DNA from: Pseudomonas sp. 102515
GTDB lineage: Bacteria > Pseudomonadota > Gammaproteobacteria > Pseudomonadales > Pseudomonadaceae
Length of the DNA: 64,000 nt
Assembly (NCBI RefSeq): GCF_031085165.1
Contig: NZ_JAVHTY010000001.1
Coordinates: 434,001 to 498,000, forward strand
Reading direction: 5' to 3'
This document shows, piece by piece, positions 17,818 through 26,908 of this stretch. Every line of letters begins with the position of its first letter. Positions within the stretch are counted from its first letter, which is position 1. A program made the position numbers and the translations under genes. Under the pieces are notes generated by a model. The model was given only the letters and a program-made list of their open reading frames with translations, searched no databases and was not told where the DNA came from.

Positions 17818-18789
17818 TCAGTGCGGCCGGGTTACCGTAAGGACCACGGCGGCGATGCGATCGGTATGGGCATAGACCCCTGTCTCCAGCTCTTCACCGA
17901 AGACATCCGGGTCCAGTTCGCGATAGCGCCAGACCACGTCCTGGCCGGTCAGGCGGGTGCCGACCTCCTCCAAGAAGGGATCGCGACCCTCGACCATGGC
18001 GACGCCGGTGTAGAGCAGCAGGGTGCCGCCCGGGGCCAGGCGCTCCAGGGCCGTGTCGAGAATGGCCAGCGACAGGCCGGCGCCCAGGGGACCGCCGCCA
18101 TGGCGGTAGGCGCGTTCGCCCGGATCGACCAGATAGGGGGGATTGGACAGGATGAAATCGAAATCACCGTCCACGTCCTTGAGCAGGTTGCTGTAACACG
18201 CCTCCAGGTTGTCGGCCCCGGCCAGGTCGGCATTGACCCGGGTCAGCGCCAGGGCGCGCTCGTTGATGTCCACCGCCAGCACCTCGGCATCGGGCCGCGC
18301 CAGGGCGACCAGGATGGCGCCGGGGCCGGCCCCGCTGCCGATGTCCACCGCCCGGCGGATGGCCCCGGTGTCATGGCGCAGCTGGGCTTCCAGGGCATTG
18401 GCATAGCGATAGGTGTCGGGGCCGAAGAACACCGCATCGGCCGCGTCGGTGGGATAGGCGGAATGCACGAACAGCTGATCACCCAGACTCGATACCCGCA
18501 CCCGGCTACGCCAGCCACCGGGCACGGGGGTCAGCAGCTCGGCCGCGGTCAGGGCGTCGATCAGGACTTGCGGCAGCACCTCGCGGGAAAACGGCCGGCT
18601 CCAGCCGAAGACGCCTTGCAGATCCCGCGCCCAGGCATTGCCGGGTCGGGCATTGACCCGGGCGTGAGAGGCCGGGGTCGGGGTGATGAAGTGATAGTCG
18701 GCTGCACGCAGCGTCTCGACCAGCAGCTTGAGTGCCGCGGCCGGATCAGGGGTGGTAGCGGTGCGTTCGGGATGTTCCATGGCCGTCAC
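17818..18789 (-). CDS. Class I SAM-dependent methyltransferase (HemK/RlmG-like, NPPY motif)
   Basis: A 323-residue methyltransferase. The SAM-binding core begins AVDIGSGAGPGAILVALARP near residue 165, with VLAVDINERAL as motif II, and the catalytic ILSNPPYLVDPG near residue 235, the NPPY signature of enzymes that methylate amide or exocyclic nitrogen. A 150-residue N-terminal domain precedes it. A GTG start at 18789 has GAGGA eight bases upstream and was preferred to the ATG nine bases inside. A terminator separates it from the upstream redox-enzyme gene. The target (protein glutamine, rRNA or small molecule) cannot be told. Confidence 0.85.
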   Translation of the reverse strand: MTAMEHPERTATTPDPAAALKLLVETLRAADYHFITPTPASHARVNARPGNAWARDLQGVFGWSRPFSREVLPQVLIDALTAAELLTPVPGGWRSRVRVSSLGDQLFVHSAYPTDAADAVFFGPDTYRYANALEAQLRHDTGAIRRAVDIGSGAGPGAILVALARPDAEVLAVDINERALALTRVNADLAGADNLEACYSNLLKDVDGDFDFILSNPPYLVDPGERAYRHGGGPLGAGLSLAILDTALERLAPGGTLLLYTGVAMVEGRDPFLEEVGTRLTGQDVVWRYRELDPDVFGEELETGVYAHTDRIAAVVLTVTRPH

Positions 18790-18815
18790 AGGCGGGTCCT
18801 CGAGTGGCGATCGAA

Positions 18816-18841
18816 ATGAAAAAGGACCCGCGCGGGTCCTT
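18816..18841 (-). terminator. Rho-independent terminator of the redox-enzyme gene
   Basis: A perfect 20-bp palindrome (18822-18841, arms AAGGACCCGC/GCGGGTCCTT) reads on the minus strand into TTTTTCATTTC, a classical stem plus U-tract. It follows the stop of the gene ending at 18851. A second hairpin, CCTGGGC-TTCA-GCCCAGG at 18843-18860, overlaps that stop codon. Confidence 0.8.
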
Positions 18842-18850
18842 GCCTGGGCT

Positions 18851-20323
18851 TCAGCCCAGGAGGGAGACGAACAGCCGCGTCGCCAGGAGCCCGGCGCGAC
18901 TGTGATGGCGCGCCGGCGACAGCTGCTCGATCAGCAGCGCCATCGCGGCGGCGCGACTGGGCTGGCTGGCCAGCCGTTGCTCCAGCGCAGCCTGCTCGCT
19001 GTCGAAATCACTGGCCTGGGCCGTGCTGGCATTGGCCGCCCCGCCCTGCTCCGCTTCCAGAGCCGGGCACAGGCGTTCCTGCTGGCGCTGCCGGGCGCGA
19101 AAACTCACTTCGCGGCGCGGCAGCACGGCCACTCGCTCGCCAGTGGCCTGCTGGCGAGCGCCATCGTGCACGAATTCGCCGGCGATCCAGTCGTGGATCA
19201 GCTGCTGCTCGTAGGCGGTGAAGACGCCGAACATCTCCGCGCGCTCGCCCTGGATCAGCCGCCAGAAGCGGCTGTTGGTGGGGTCCTCGTGGCGCTTGAT
19301 CCAGCCTTGTTCCTGCATCACCTGGAGGAAGTCGGGGATCTGCGACGGATCGGTCAGCCAGTCGCTAACGCTGCGGCCGCCGATGCGGCAGTAGTCGGAA
19401 TGCACGTAGCGGCCGACGCTGCTCTTTTCCGCCAGGACCTCGATCACCGCCTGCTCCAGGTCGAAGCCCGCGATCACCGAGGTGGTGCTGGCGCCCAGCT
19501 CGTTGAGCAGATAGCCCTGGACCACGCGCTGGTAGAAGGCCGCGCGGCCTTCGGTGGGCATGGCGTCGTGCACCGCCTGCAAGGCCTTGCGCGCATGGCC
19601 GGTACCGGCGTTGTCGACGGTGACGTGCAGGGTGAAATAGTAGGGATCGATGCCCAGTTCGTTGAGTTCGTAGGCGGTGATCAACAGGTGCAGCGGCAGT
19701 TGCTCGTAACCCAGGTTGAACCCCAGCACCTCAGGCAGGTAGTGATTGGCGTTATGGGCCAGGGCCAGCTGGATGGCGCCCTGCACATAGTGGTCGTCGC
19801 TCAGTTGGGCGAAGTCCTCGCAGCCGTGGCTGGCCAGCAGCTTGCGATAGAGCACCACGTGATTCTTGTCCGGTTGGCCGTCGCCCAATTCCTCCAGATA
19901 GATCTGGATAGCCGCGCGATAGCGCAGGTCGTTCCAGTGGGCGAGCGTGCCATAGAGCCAGGCGCCATCCACCAGCTTGGTCGGCGCCACGCCCCGCAGG
20001 AAATACAGCGCATGGGCCTTGCTGCCGAAGTAGCGGCGCGGTGCCCCGGCCTTGCGCGCGGCCAGGTAGTCGCGGTACTGGGCGCCGACCCGGGCGTTGT
20101 TTTCCAGCACCCAGGCTTCCAGGTCCTCGGGGTCGTCCGGCAGGTCGGCGGTCATGCCGCCGACCGCCTGCAGCTGGTCATCGAGAAAGCGTCGGGCCTT
20201 CTCCTGCGCCCTGGCGCCCGGGTGCTCCAGCAGCAACGCCTGGTACAGCGATCTGGCGGGTTGCAGGCTGAGCGGGCTGGAGGCGGTGTGCTGGCCGGTA
20301 AGGGCTCTTGTCGTGGTCTGCAT
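18851..20323 (-). CDS. Iron-containing redox enzyme family protein (haem-oxygenase-like diiron oxidase)
   Basis: A 490-residue protein whose residues 110-300 match the haem-oxygenase-like diiron family: YLEELGDGQPDKNHVVLYRKL supplies the E...H helix, and FTLHVTVDNAGTGHARKALQAV supplies the H/D...H helix after NELGIDPYY. Such enzymes oxidise small molecules with a diiron centre (for example fatty-acid or amino-acid derivatives). The C-terminal 130 residues are unlike the core and resemble no domain I know. The ATG at 20323 is chosen from domain boundaries; its ribosome-binding site is weak. It is followed by a strong terminator, so it is probably monocistronic. The substrate is unknown. Confidence 0.8.
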   Translation of the reverse strand: MQTTTRALTGQHTASSPLSLQPARSLYQALLLEHPGARAQEKARRFLDDQLQAVGGMTADLPDDPEDLEAWVLENNARVGAQYRDYLAARKAGAPRRYFGSKAHALYFLRGVAPTKLVDGAWLYGTLAHWNDLRYRAAIQIYLEELGDGQPDKNHVVLYRKLLASHGCEDFAQLSDDHYVQGAIQLALAHNANHYLPEVLGFNLGYEQLPLHLLITAYELNELGIDPYYFTLHVTVDNAGTGHARKALQAVHDAMPTEGRAAFYQRVVQGYLLNELGASTTSVIAGFDLEQAVIEVLAEKSSVGRYVHSDYCRIGGRSVSDWLTDPSQIPDFLQVMQEQGWIKRHEDPTNSRFWRLIQGERAEMFGVFTAYEQQLIHDWIAGEFVHDGARQQATGERVAVLPRREVSFRARQRQQERLCPALEAEQGGAANASTAQASDFDSEQAALEQRLASQPSRAAAMALLIEQLSPARHHSRAGLLATRLFVSLLG

Positions 20324-20593
20324 GAAGGGCACATCTGGCAGCTGATGAATACCTCGTTCGGCCCGTGGGAAAGGCCTTGGTTCCTGGCGGACCCCGCGCG
20401 GGAGCGCGCCGCCTCGCTTGTGGCCGTCAAGGGCGCAGGCTGGCGGCCGCTGCCATTCGTCGGCGGCCGGTCCACGCTGATCCGCCTGCTGGCGTCCAGC
20501 GCGCCAGGCGACGGGTGACCTGACGAGGGACCTCATTAACCAGGCTGGCGGGCCGATAACCTGGAAACTCACACGACCGCCAGGCCTCTGCCC

Positions 20594-21514
20594 ATGTCCC
20601 CCGCTGATTCCGACGTCGATCTGCGCGCCCTCCTCGATTCGATCCAGGAGTTCATCGTCGCCAAGGATGGCCGTGGACGCTGGTTGTTCGTCAATCGCAT
20701 CGTGCTCGAAGCCTATGCCATGGTCGGCTTCGACTATGTAGGCATCACCGATGTCGAATTGATCGAGCGGTTTCCGGCCCATGCCGAGGCCTTCCGCTAC
20801 AACATCGAGACCGATGAGCAGGCCTGGCAGAACGGCGCGCCCACCCAGATCGAAAAGTCCTTCATGGGCCCAGATGGACGCATCAACACCTGGGAGGTGG
20901 TCAAGACCCCACATTTCGATGCCCAGGGTGGACGGCGGCTGCTGACCATCGTCAGTCGCAACGTCACCGAGCGCAAACTGGCCGAGACCGCCCTGCAGGA
21001 AAGCGAAAGGCGTTTCCGGTCGCTGGCCTACCTGGACGCCCTGACCGGCATCGCCAACCGCCGCAGCATCCTCGACCAGATCGCCCACCACCGGGCCGGC
21101 AGTGCCAGCGGCCAACCCTGCGCCCTGTTCTATCTGGACCTCGACCGCTTCAAGACCATCAATGACGAATTCGGCCATGAGTTCGGCGATCTGCTGCTGG
21201 TGGCCTTCGTCGCCCGGGTCAGCGCCTGCCTGCGCACCGGCGATCTGCTCGGCCGGATCGGTGGCGACGAATTCATCGTCTTCCTGCGCGATACCTCCGC
21301 CGAGGCGGCCCTGGCCTTGGCCGAACGCCTCTGCCGCGCGCTGCAGCAACCCTGGCAGCTACAGGGCGTCAGCCTCGAGACCACCTCCTCCATCGGCATC
21401 GCCCATTGCACCGACGGCAGCCTCACTGTCCATGAACTGATCCGCCGCGCCGACGGCGCCCTGTATCAGGCCAAGCGCGCCGGACGGGCGCGGGTGGTGC
21501 TGGCCAAGGCCTAG
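20594..21514 (+). CDS. PAS-domain diguanylate cyclase
   Basis: A 306-residue cytoplasmic protein. Residues 10-130 form a PAS sensor (LLDSIQEFIVAKDGRGRWLFVN ... VSRNVTERK). The GGDEF domain follows: LAYLDALTGIANRR at its start, YLDLDRFKTINDEFGHEFGD for metal and substrate binding, and an intact RIGGDEF active site. RTGD five residues before the active site is the RxxD inhibitory site for product feedback. It makes c-di-GMP; an HD-GYP phosphodiesterase lies at 53528. There is no membrane segment. The stop overlaps the convergent small gene by 4 bp. Confidence 0.92.
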   Translation: MSPADSDVDLRALLDSIQEFIVAKDGRGRWLFVNRIVLEAYAMVGFDYVGITDVELIERFPAHAEAFRYNIETDEQAWQNGAPTQIEKSFMGPDGRINTWEVVKTPHFDAQGGRRLLTIVSRNVTERKLAETALQESERRFRSLAYLDALTGIANRRSILDQIAHHRAGSASGQPCALFYLDLDRFKTINDEFGHEFGDLLLVAFVARVSACLRTGDLLGRIGGDEFIVFLRDTSAEAALALAERLCRALQQPWQLQGVSLETTSSIGIAHCTDGSLTVHELIRRADGALYQAKRAGRARVVLAKA

Positions 21515-21819
21515 AGCCGCTCGGTCGGCTGGGCGCGAATCAGGATTTCGCGCTGGCGGAAGGCCTTTTCCAGACGGCGCCGATAGTCGGCCCACCAGGC
21601 CCGATCCAGGGCTTCGGTCATGACCTCGTAGACCAGCAGCTCATCGTCCTCGACGCGCTGTGTCTCATCCTGACACAGGCCCTCCACCGGCGCCCGGCTG
21701 AAGGCGGTCAGCCCGCCGAAACGCGCCACCAATTCCTCGCGCACCTCCCGGAACAGTGCCCCGGGCAGGCGCTGGCCGTCGTTGTCTTCAAGGGGTAGCA
21801 GCAACTGGATGAGGTACAT
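21511..21819 (-). CDS. Conserved small protein of unknown function
   Basis: A 102-residue soluble protein, MYLIQLLLPLEDNDG at the start, then FREVREELVARFGGLTAFSRAP and a C-terminal helix LDRAWWADYRRRLEKAFRQ. The beta-alpha-beta pattern suggests a ferredoxin-like fold. I have seen this type as a widespread hypothetical protein but cannot name a function. The start ATG at 21819 has GGAG upstream (reverse of CTCTCCTGGG). It is convergent with the diguanylate cyclase, overlapping 4 bp. Confidence 0.75.
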   Translation of the reverse strand: MYLIQLLLPLEDNDGQRLPGALFREVREELVARFGGLTAFSRAPVEGLCQDETQRVEDDELLVYEVMTEALDRAWWADYRRRLEKAFRQREILIRAQPTERL

Positions 21820-21920
21820 GGCCGTCTCTCCTGGGGTCTTTGGCTGCAGACCCTCCTAGCCCCCGGGTAGGTTCCCATCCATGGCTCCTGCAGCTGCTTG
21901 TCCGCCGCCAGGCTGGAAAC

Positions 21921-21955
21921 GAAAAAGCCCTGCCGAGGGGCTCTCGGCAGGGCCT
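21921..21955 (-). terminator. Rho-independent terminator of the chemoreceptor gene
   Basis: An 11-bp stem (GCCCTGCCGAG, 21927-21937, with CTCGGCAGGGC, 21942-21952) and a short loop read on the minus strand into GCTTTTTCG. It lies 25-55 bp after the stop of the chemoreceptor gene ending at 21977. Confidence 0.85.
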
Positions 21956-21976
21956 TCCCTGACCTTTGCGTCCGGA

Positions 21977-23596
21977 TCAGACCGAAAAGCGGCCGACCAG
22001 GCGATTCATGTCCACCGCCAGGCGCGAGACCTCATGGGCAGCCGCGGCGGTCTGGTGGGCACCGGCCGAGGTCTGGATCGACAGGTCGCGGATGCTGACC
22101 AGGTTCTGGTCCACCGAACGGGCGACCTGGGCCTGCTCTTCCGACGCCGTGGCGATGAGGAAATTGCGCTCGTTGATCTCGGTGATGGAGCGGGCGATCT
22201 CCGCCAGGGCGGCGCCGGCTTCGTTGGCGATCTTCAGGGTGGCGGTGGCCTCGTCGCGGCTGCGTTGCATGGCCTGGACGGCGCCTTCCGAACCGCTCTG
22301 GATGCCGCCGATCATCTGCTCGATCTCGCGGGTGGATTCCTGGGTCCTGTGGGCCAGGGCGCGCACCTCGTCGGCGACCACAGCGAAGCCACGGCCCTGT
22401 TCACCGGCCCGGGCGGCTTCGATGGCGGCGTTCAGCGCCAGCAGGTTGGTCTGCTCGGCGATGCCGCGGATCACATCGACCACGGTGGCGATGCCCTGGG
22501 CCTGTCCAGCCAGGGCGACGATCTGGTCGCTGGTATGGGACACGGTGTCGGTCAGCGAATGGATGGCGTTGACGGTCTCGGTGACACGGGCCGTACCCAG
22601 GCCGGTCGAACGCTCCGACTGCTGCGCCGAGGTGGAGGCCGAGGCGGCGTTGCGCGCCACCTCTTCGACCGCGGCGGTCATCTCGTTGACTGCCGCGGCG
22701 GCCTGCTCCACTTCGCCATTCTGGCGCTGCAGGCCACGGCTGGCTTCTTCGGTCACGGCATTCATCTCTTCGGCGGCGGACGCCAGTTGCGTCGAGGCCT
22801 CCCCGATGTGGCTGACGGTGTCGCGCAGGGTCTGCTGCATCTGCACGGTGGCGCGCATCAGGTCGGCCATCTCGTCGTGGCCGGTGGCCTGGGCCTCGAC
22901 CCGCAGATCGCCGTCGGCGATACGCCGGTTGATGGTCAGCACCTGGCGCAGCGGCTGCAGGATGCTGCGGGTGTAGAGCACGGCCAGCAACACGGTGAGC
23001 GCCACGGCCGCGGCGGAAATCACCCCGAGGATCCAGAGATTGTGGCTGTAGGTCTGGGTGGCCAGTTGGCCGGCCTGCTTGGCGCCGCGCTGGTTGAAGT
23101 CGCCCAGGGCGACGATCTTCTCTTGCAGCTCGTTGGTGAGGGGACGGATATTGGCATTGACGTAGGCGGTCCCCTCGCTCGCCGGACGGGTCCGGGCGAT
23201 GGCGACGACCTCGTCGAGGCGCGCGTCGTAGGCCTTGACGCCGGCGGACACGGCATCGGCCAACCGCTGCTCCTCAGGCGAAGCGACCAGGGCCTGATAG
23301 GCCGCTACTTCCTTCTGCAGCTGACCGCGCGCCTGGGCGATGGTCGCCGCGGTGGTCTGCTTCATCTGCTCGTCTTCCGAGGCCACCATACGCAGGGTTT
23401 CCAGGCGCAGACGCAGAACCAGGGAATCCATCTTCGCCGTTTGGGCGATGCTGGCCATCCAGTTGGTCTCGACATCCTGTTCGGCTTTGTACAGCGCGTT
23501 GAGGCCCACGGCCGAGGTGACCGCCAGCACCAGCAGCAACAGGGTAACGGCGGCAAAACACACGGCCGAACGGGCCGACAATTTCAAGGTACGCAT
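21977..23596 (-). CDS. Methyl-accepting chemotaxis protein (four-helix-bundle sensor)
   Basis: A 539-residue chemoreceptor. A hydrophobic segment at residues 8-31 and another near 190-210 bracket a helical periplasmic domain of the 4HB type. HAMP follows (residues 212-265), then the cytoplasmic coiled-coil with the hairpin tip [34 protein letters not shown] shown here as its start, [20 protein letters not shown]. There is no C-terminal CheR-docking pentapeptide. The ATG at 23596 has CTGGAG upstream. A paralogue of similar length is at 55005. The ligand is unknown; the gene is monocistronic with its own terminator. Confidence 0.93.
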   Translation of the reverse strand: MRTLKLSARSAVCFAAVTLLLLVLAVTSAVGLNALYKAEQDVETNWMASIAQTAKMDSLVLRLRLETLRMVASEDEQMKQTTAATIAQARGQLQKEVAAYQALVASPEEQRLADAVSAGVKAYDARLDEVVAIARTRPASEGTAYVNANIRPLTNELQEKIVALGDFNQRGAKQAGQLATQTYSHNLWILGVISAAAVALTVLLAVLYTRSILQPLRQVLTINRRIADGDLRVEAQATGHDEMADLMRATVQMQQTLRDTVSHIGEASTQLASAAEEMNAVTEEASRGLQRQNGEVEQAAAAVNEMTAAVEEVARNAASASTSAQQSERSTGLGTARVTETVNAIHSLTDTVSHTSDQIVALAGQAQGIATVVDVIRGIAEQTNLLALNAAIEAARAGEQGRGFAVVADEVRALAHRTQESTREIEQMIGGIQSGSEGAVQAMQRSRDEATATLKIANEAGAALAEIARSITEINERNFLIATASEEQAQVARSVDQNLVSIRDLSIQTSAGAHQTAAAAHEVSRLAVDMNRLVGRFSV

Positions 23597-23821
23597 GGCG
23601 CGACTCCAGGCAGGAAAAGCGTATTCACCCCTTTTGTTCGGCGCCATCACCCCTGGCTGAATAGCCAGCCATCGGCGATCAGCGGCGTGTCCTCTATAAG
23701 CCGCAGGCTAGAGCGGGCGCGGCCTGCAGCGCCATGCACCAACCCGACGATGGGCGCGCGATCCTGGCAAAGGGCCACTCGAACTCGGGCTAGAATGAGC
23801 CTTTCCACCATCGAAATCCCT

Positions 23822-26800
23822 ATGTCGCCCTCGAAGCCGCGCCCGGCGCACCTGGTCCCCCTGCGCAACCGCCTGCTGGCCATCGCCTTCGCCGGGATCG
23901 TGCCCCTGGCACTGGTTGCCGGGCTGGGGCTGTGGCTGCTCGTCCATCACCAGCAGCACGAAGCCGAACAGCGCGCCCTGGAGTCCAGTCGCCAGGCCGC
24001 CACCACCATCGAAAGCGAACTGCGTCGCTCGGTGACCATTCTCCAGGCGCTGGCCGAGTCCCCCCTGCTGCGGACGGGTGACCTGAGCGATTTCGACACC
24101 CTGGTCGGGCGCATCCTGCCGCTGGTGCCAGGTTGGCGAACGCTGCTGCTCGCCACGCCGGACGGCCAGGTCGTCCGGCGGATATCGAGCCTCGCCCGGC
24201 CCGTCGGCGGTCCTCTCGCCGAGCCGGACAGCTTCGCCGAGGCGGTCGCCCAGCACCGGCCAGTGGTTGGGCAACTGGGCCGCGGCCCCGCCGGCCTGCT
24301 CGCCTTTCCGATTAGGGTCCCGGTGCTGCGTGAGGGTCAGCTGAGCTTCGTGTTGACCGCGGTGATGACCCCGGAAAGCATCCGAGCCGCGCGCATGGCC
24401 CGCGCCCTGCCCAAGGACTGGGTGGGCTCGGTATTCGATCGCCATGGCCTGCGCATCGCCCGTACCAGCCTGCACGAGGAAAGCCTGGGCGAGCCGGCCT
24501 TGCCAGGCCTGGCGGCGATCCTGGCACAACCGGGCGAGGAAGGCGTCGGCACCGCCCGCACCCGCGAAGGCCGCCAGGTCTACACAGCTTTCGTGCGCCT
24601 GCCCGATTCCGGCTGGACCGTGACCACGGCGATCCCCACCGAAGAGGTGGCCGCGGCCGCCAATCGCTCCTTCGCGCTCTATGGCGGCGGCCTGGTGCTG
24701 TCGGTGGTCTTCGCCTGGGCGGTGGCCCTGCTGCTGTCGCGGCGGATCAGCCAACCGGTGCAGGCCCTGCAGGAGGCCGCCCAGGCGCTGGGGCAGCGCC
24801 TGCCGCCGGTGCTGCCGGACAGCGACGTATTGGAGATCCGCCAGGTGGGCGAAGCCCTGCTGGCCGCGGCCGAAGCCCGCCGGCTGATCGAAGAGGAACG
24901 CGACGACTACCTGCGTAGCCTGCAGCTGAGTCAGGAGCAGCTGCAACTGCAGGTCGCCGACCTGGAGGTCCTGCAGCGGCTCAACCATCGTCTGCTGCAG
25001 TTGCCCTCGCTGCCGCAGCAATTGCAGGAAATCCTCGAGGTCCTCTGTCGCTTCCACCAGACATCCCAGGGCTGCGTCTCGCTGCTGGAAGACGGCAAGC
25101 CGCCGCAGCTGTATTTCGCGCCTGGCTTCACGGCCGAGGAGCAGGCGCAGCTGGCCGCCCTGCGACCCGAAGACAGCGCCTGTGCCGCTGCCGTGCGCAG
25201 TGGTACCCGCGTGGTGGTACCGGCCCTGGCGAACGCACCCGGGTTCGCCACCCTGGCCACGCTCGGCCGCCGCCTGGGCTTCGCCGCGCTGCATGGTGTG
25301 CCCTTGCGCAGTACCCTGCACGGCACCCTCGGCGCCATCACCGTGCACCTGCCGGAGGCCCGGGAACCCACGCCGCGCCAGCAGCGCCTGGCCGATCTGT
25401 GCGCCTCCAAGGCGGTGCTGGTGATCGATCGCGCCCGGATCCAGGAAGCCGCACTGCGCTCGCAACGCCGCCTGCGAGTAGCCCTGGAAGGCTCGCAGGT
25501 GTCCTTCGGCATCGCCGTGCCCACGGCCGAAGGCGCCTTCAGCTGGGACTATCTCAACCCCATAGGCGCCACCACCCTGGGCCTCGACGGCAGCAGCGCG
25601 CATTCCTGCCTGTCCTGGGCCAGTGCGCGGATCCTGCAGCTCTGTGCGGAGCACCAGGCCGGCGAGACGGCCTGGTCCGTAGAATTGCAGGGTCCCGCCG
25701 CCAGTGGCGCCAGTTGCTGGCTGCAGATCAGCGCCACGCCCTTCGACGGCAACGTGGCGGTCTGGTTTCTCGACATCAGCGAGCGCAAGCGCCAGGAGCA
25801 GCAGCTGCGCGACAACGACCGGCAAAAGGACGAATTCCTCGCCGTGCTGGCCCATGAGCTGCGCAATCCCCTGGCGCCCATCCGCCAGGCAGCGGCGCTG
25901 ATCGCCGCGCCCCAGGCCTGTCCCGAACAGCGGCGGCGCAGTTGCCAGACCATCGAGCGGCAGGTGGAACGCATGGGCGCCCTGCTCGATGATCTGCTGG
26001 ACATCTCGCGCATCACCTTTGGCCGCATCACCCTGCACAATGCCTTCGTCACCCTGCAGACCGTACTCCAGGCAGCCACCGAAGCGACCCTGGCGCCCAT
26101 GCAGGACAAGCACCAGACCTTCGAACTGCGCCTGCCCGAGGCGCCACTCTGGCTGCAGGCCGATCCGCTGCGCCTGGAGCAGATCTTCATCAACCTGCTG
26201 GGCAACGCCGCCCGTTACACGCCGGCAGGGGGACGGATCACCCTCGCCGTGCAGGCCAGCGACACCGAGGTGCGGGTGGACATCGCCGACACCGGCATCG
26301 GCATCGCCCCCGAGCGCCTGGCGGACCTGTTCCAGATGTTCGGCCAGATCGATCCGCGCCTTACCGAGCGCTCGCCCGGACTGGGCATCGGCCTGGCTCT
26401 TTCCCGCGAACTGGCCCGGCTACAGGGTGGCGACATCACCGCCACCAGCGCCGGCCTCGGCCTGGGCAGTCGCTTCACCGTGCGCCTGCCGCTGACAGCG
26501 ACGGCGCCGACAACCGGGCCGGAAGCGGTGGAAGCGGCACCGGCGCTGCCCGCCACCCGGCGGATCCTGGTCGCCGACGACAATCCCGACATCGCCGATA
26601 CCATCGCCGAATTGCTGGAGCTGGATGGCCACGAGGTGCGGGTCGCCTACGACGGCCAGGCGGCCCTGACGCTGTTCCAGAGCTATGGCCCCGAGATCGT
26701 CATCTCCGACATCGGCATGCCGGGCCTGACCGGTCACCAACTGGCCCGGGCGATTCGCGCGACCCCGGCTGGCCAGGCGGTCAGGCTGATCGCCATGACC

Positions 26801-26908
26801 GGCTGGGGCCAGGCCCAGGACAAGGCCGAGGCCCTGGCGGCCGGCTTCGATCATCACCTGACCAAGCCGGCTGACATGCAGGCCCTCTACGTCCTGGTGG
26901 GCGCCTAG
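23822..26908 (+). CDS. Membrane hybrid histidine kinase with response-regulator domain
   Basis: A 1028-residue hybrid kinase. TM1 (about residues 20-42) and TM2 (about 283-306) enclose a periplasmic Cache-like sensor. A HAMP follows, then a GAF-like domain (about 395-540), a PAS-like segment, HisKA with the phospho-His in LAHELRNPL (His 678), a HATPase with DTGIGIAPERL, and a receiver with Asp 963 in VISDIGMPG. The output is a receiver only, so phosphate must pass on elsewhere. A TAGAAT box at 23791-23796 would start transcription just before the ATG at 23822 and argues against the ATG at 23795. The last 4 bp overlap the convergent permease gene. Confidence 0.9.
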   Translation: MSPSKPRPAHLVPLRNRLLAIAFAGIVPLALVAGLGLWLLVHHQQHEAEQRALESSRQAATTIESELRRSVTILQALAESPLLRTGDLSDFDTLVGRILPLVPGWRTLLLATPDGQVVRRISSLARPVGGPLAEPDSFAEAVAQHRPVVGQLGRGPAGLLAFPIRVPVLREGQLSFVLTAVMTPESIRAARMARALPKDWVGSVFDRHGLRIARTSLHEESLGEPALPGLAAILAQPGEEGVGTARTREGRQVYTAFVRLPDSGWTVTTAIPTEEVAAAANRSFALYGGGLVLSVVFAWAVALLLSRRISQPVQALQEAAQALGQRLPPVLPDSDVLEIRQVGEALLAAAEARRLIEEERDDYLRSLQLSQEQLQLQVADLEVLQRLNHRLLQLPSLPQQLQEILEVLCRFHQTSQGCVSLLEDGKPPQLYFAPGFTAEEQAQLAALRPEDSACAAAVRSGTRVVVPALANAPGFATLATLGRRLGFAALHGVPLRSTLHGTLGAITVHLPEAREPTPRQQRLADLCASKAVLVIDRARIQEAALRSQRRLRVALEGSQVSFGIAVPTAEGAFSWDYLNPIGATTLGLDGSSAHSCLSWASARILQLCAEHQAGETAWSVELQGPAASGASCWLQISATPFDGNVAVWFLDISERKRQEQQLRDNDRQKDEFLAVLAHELRNPLAPIRQAAALIAAPQACPEQRRRSCQTIERQVERMGALLDDLLDISRITFGRITLHNAFVTLQTVLQAATEATLAPMQDKHQTFELRLPEAPLWLQADPLRLEQIFINLLGNAARYTPAGGRITLAVQASDTEVRVDIADTGIGIAPERLADLFQMFGQIDPRLTERSPGLGIGLALSRELARLQGGDITATSAGLGLGSRFTVRLPLTATAPTTGPEAVEAAPALPATRRILVADDNPDIADTIAELLELDGHEVRVAYDGQAALTLFQSYGPEIVISDIGMPGLTGHQLARAIRATPAGQAVRLIAMTGWGQAQDKAEALAAGFDHHLTKPADMQALYVLVGA

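Noticed and set aside
20324-21349. N-terminal extension of the diiron-enzyme frame across the diguanylate cyclase gene
   Set aside because: It is antisense to a complete PAS-GGDEF gene and adds no recognisable domain. The ATG at 20323 fits the family start.
21881-23794. Long N-terminal extension of the hybrid kinase frame running back over the chemoreceptor
   Set aside because: The extension is antisense to the chemoreceptor gene and has no domains. A likely -10 box and a normal first membrane helix support the start near 23822.
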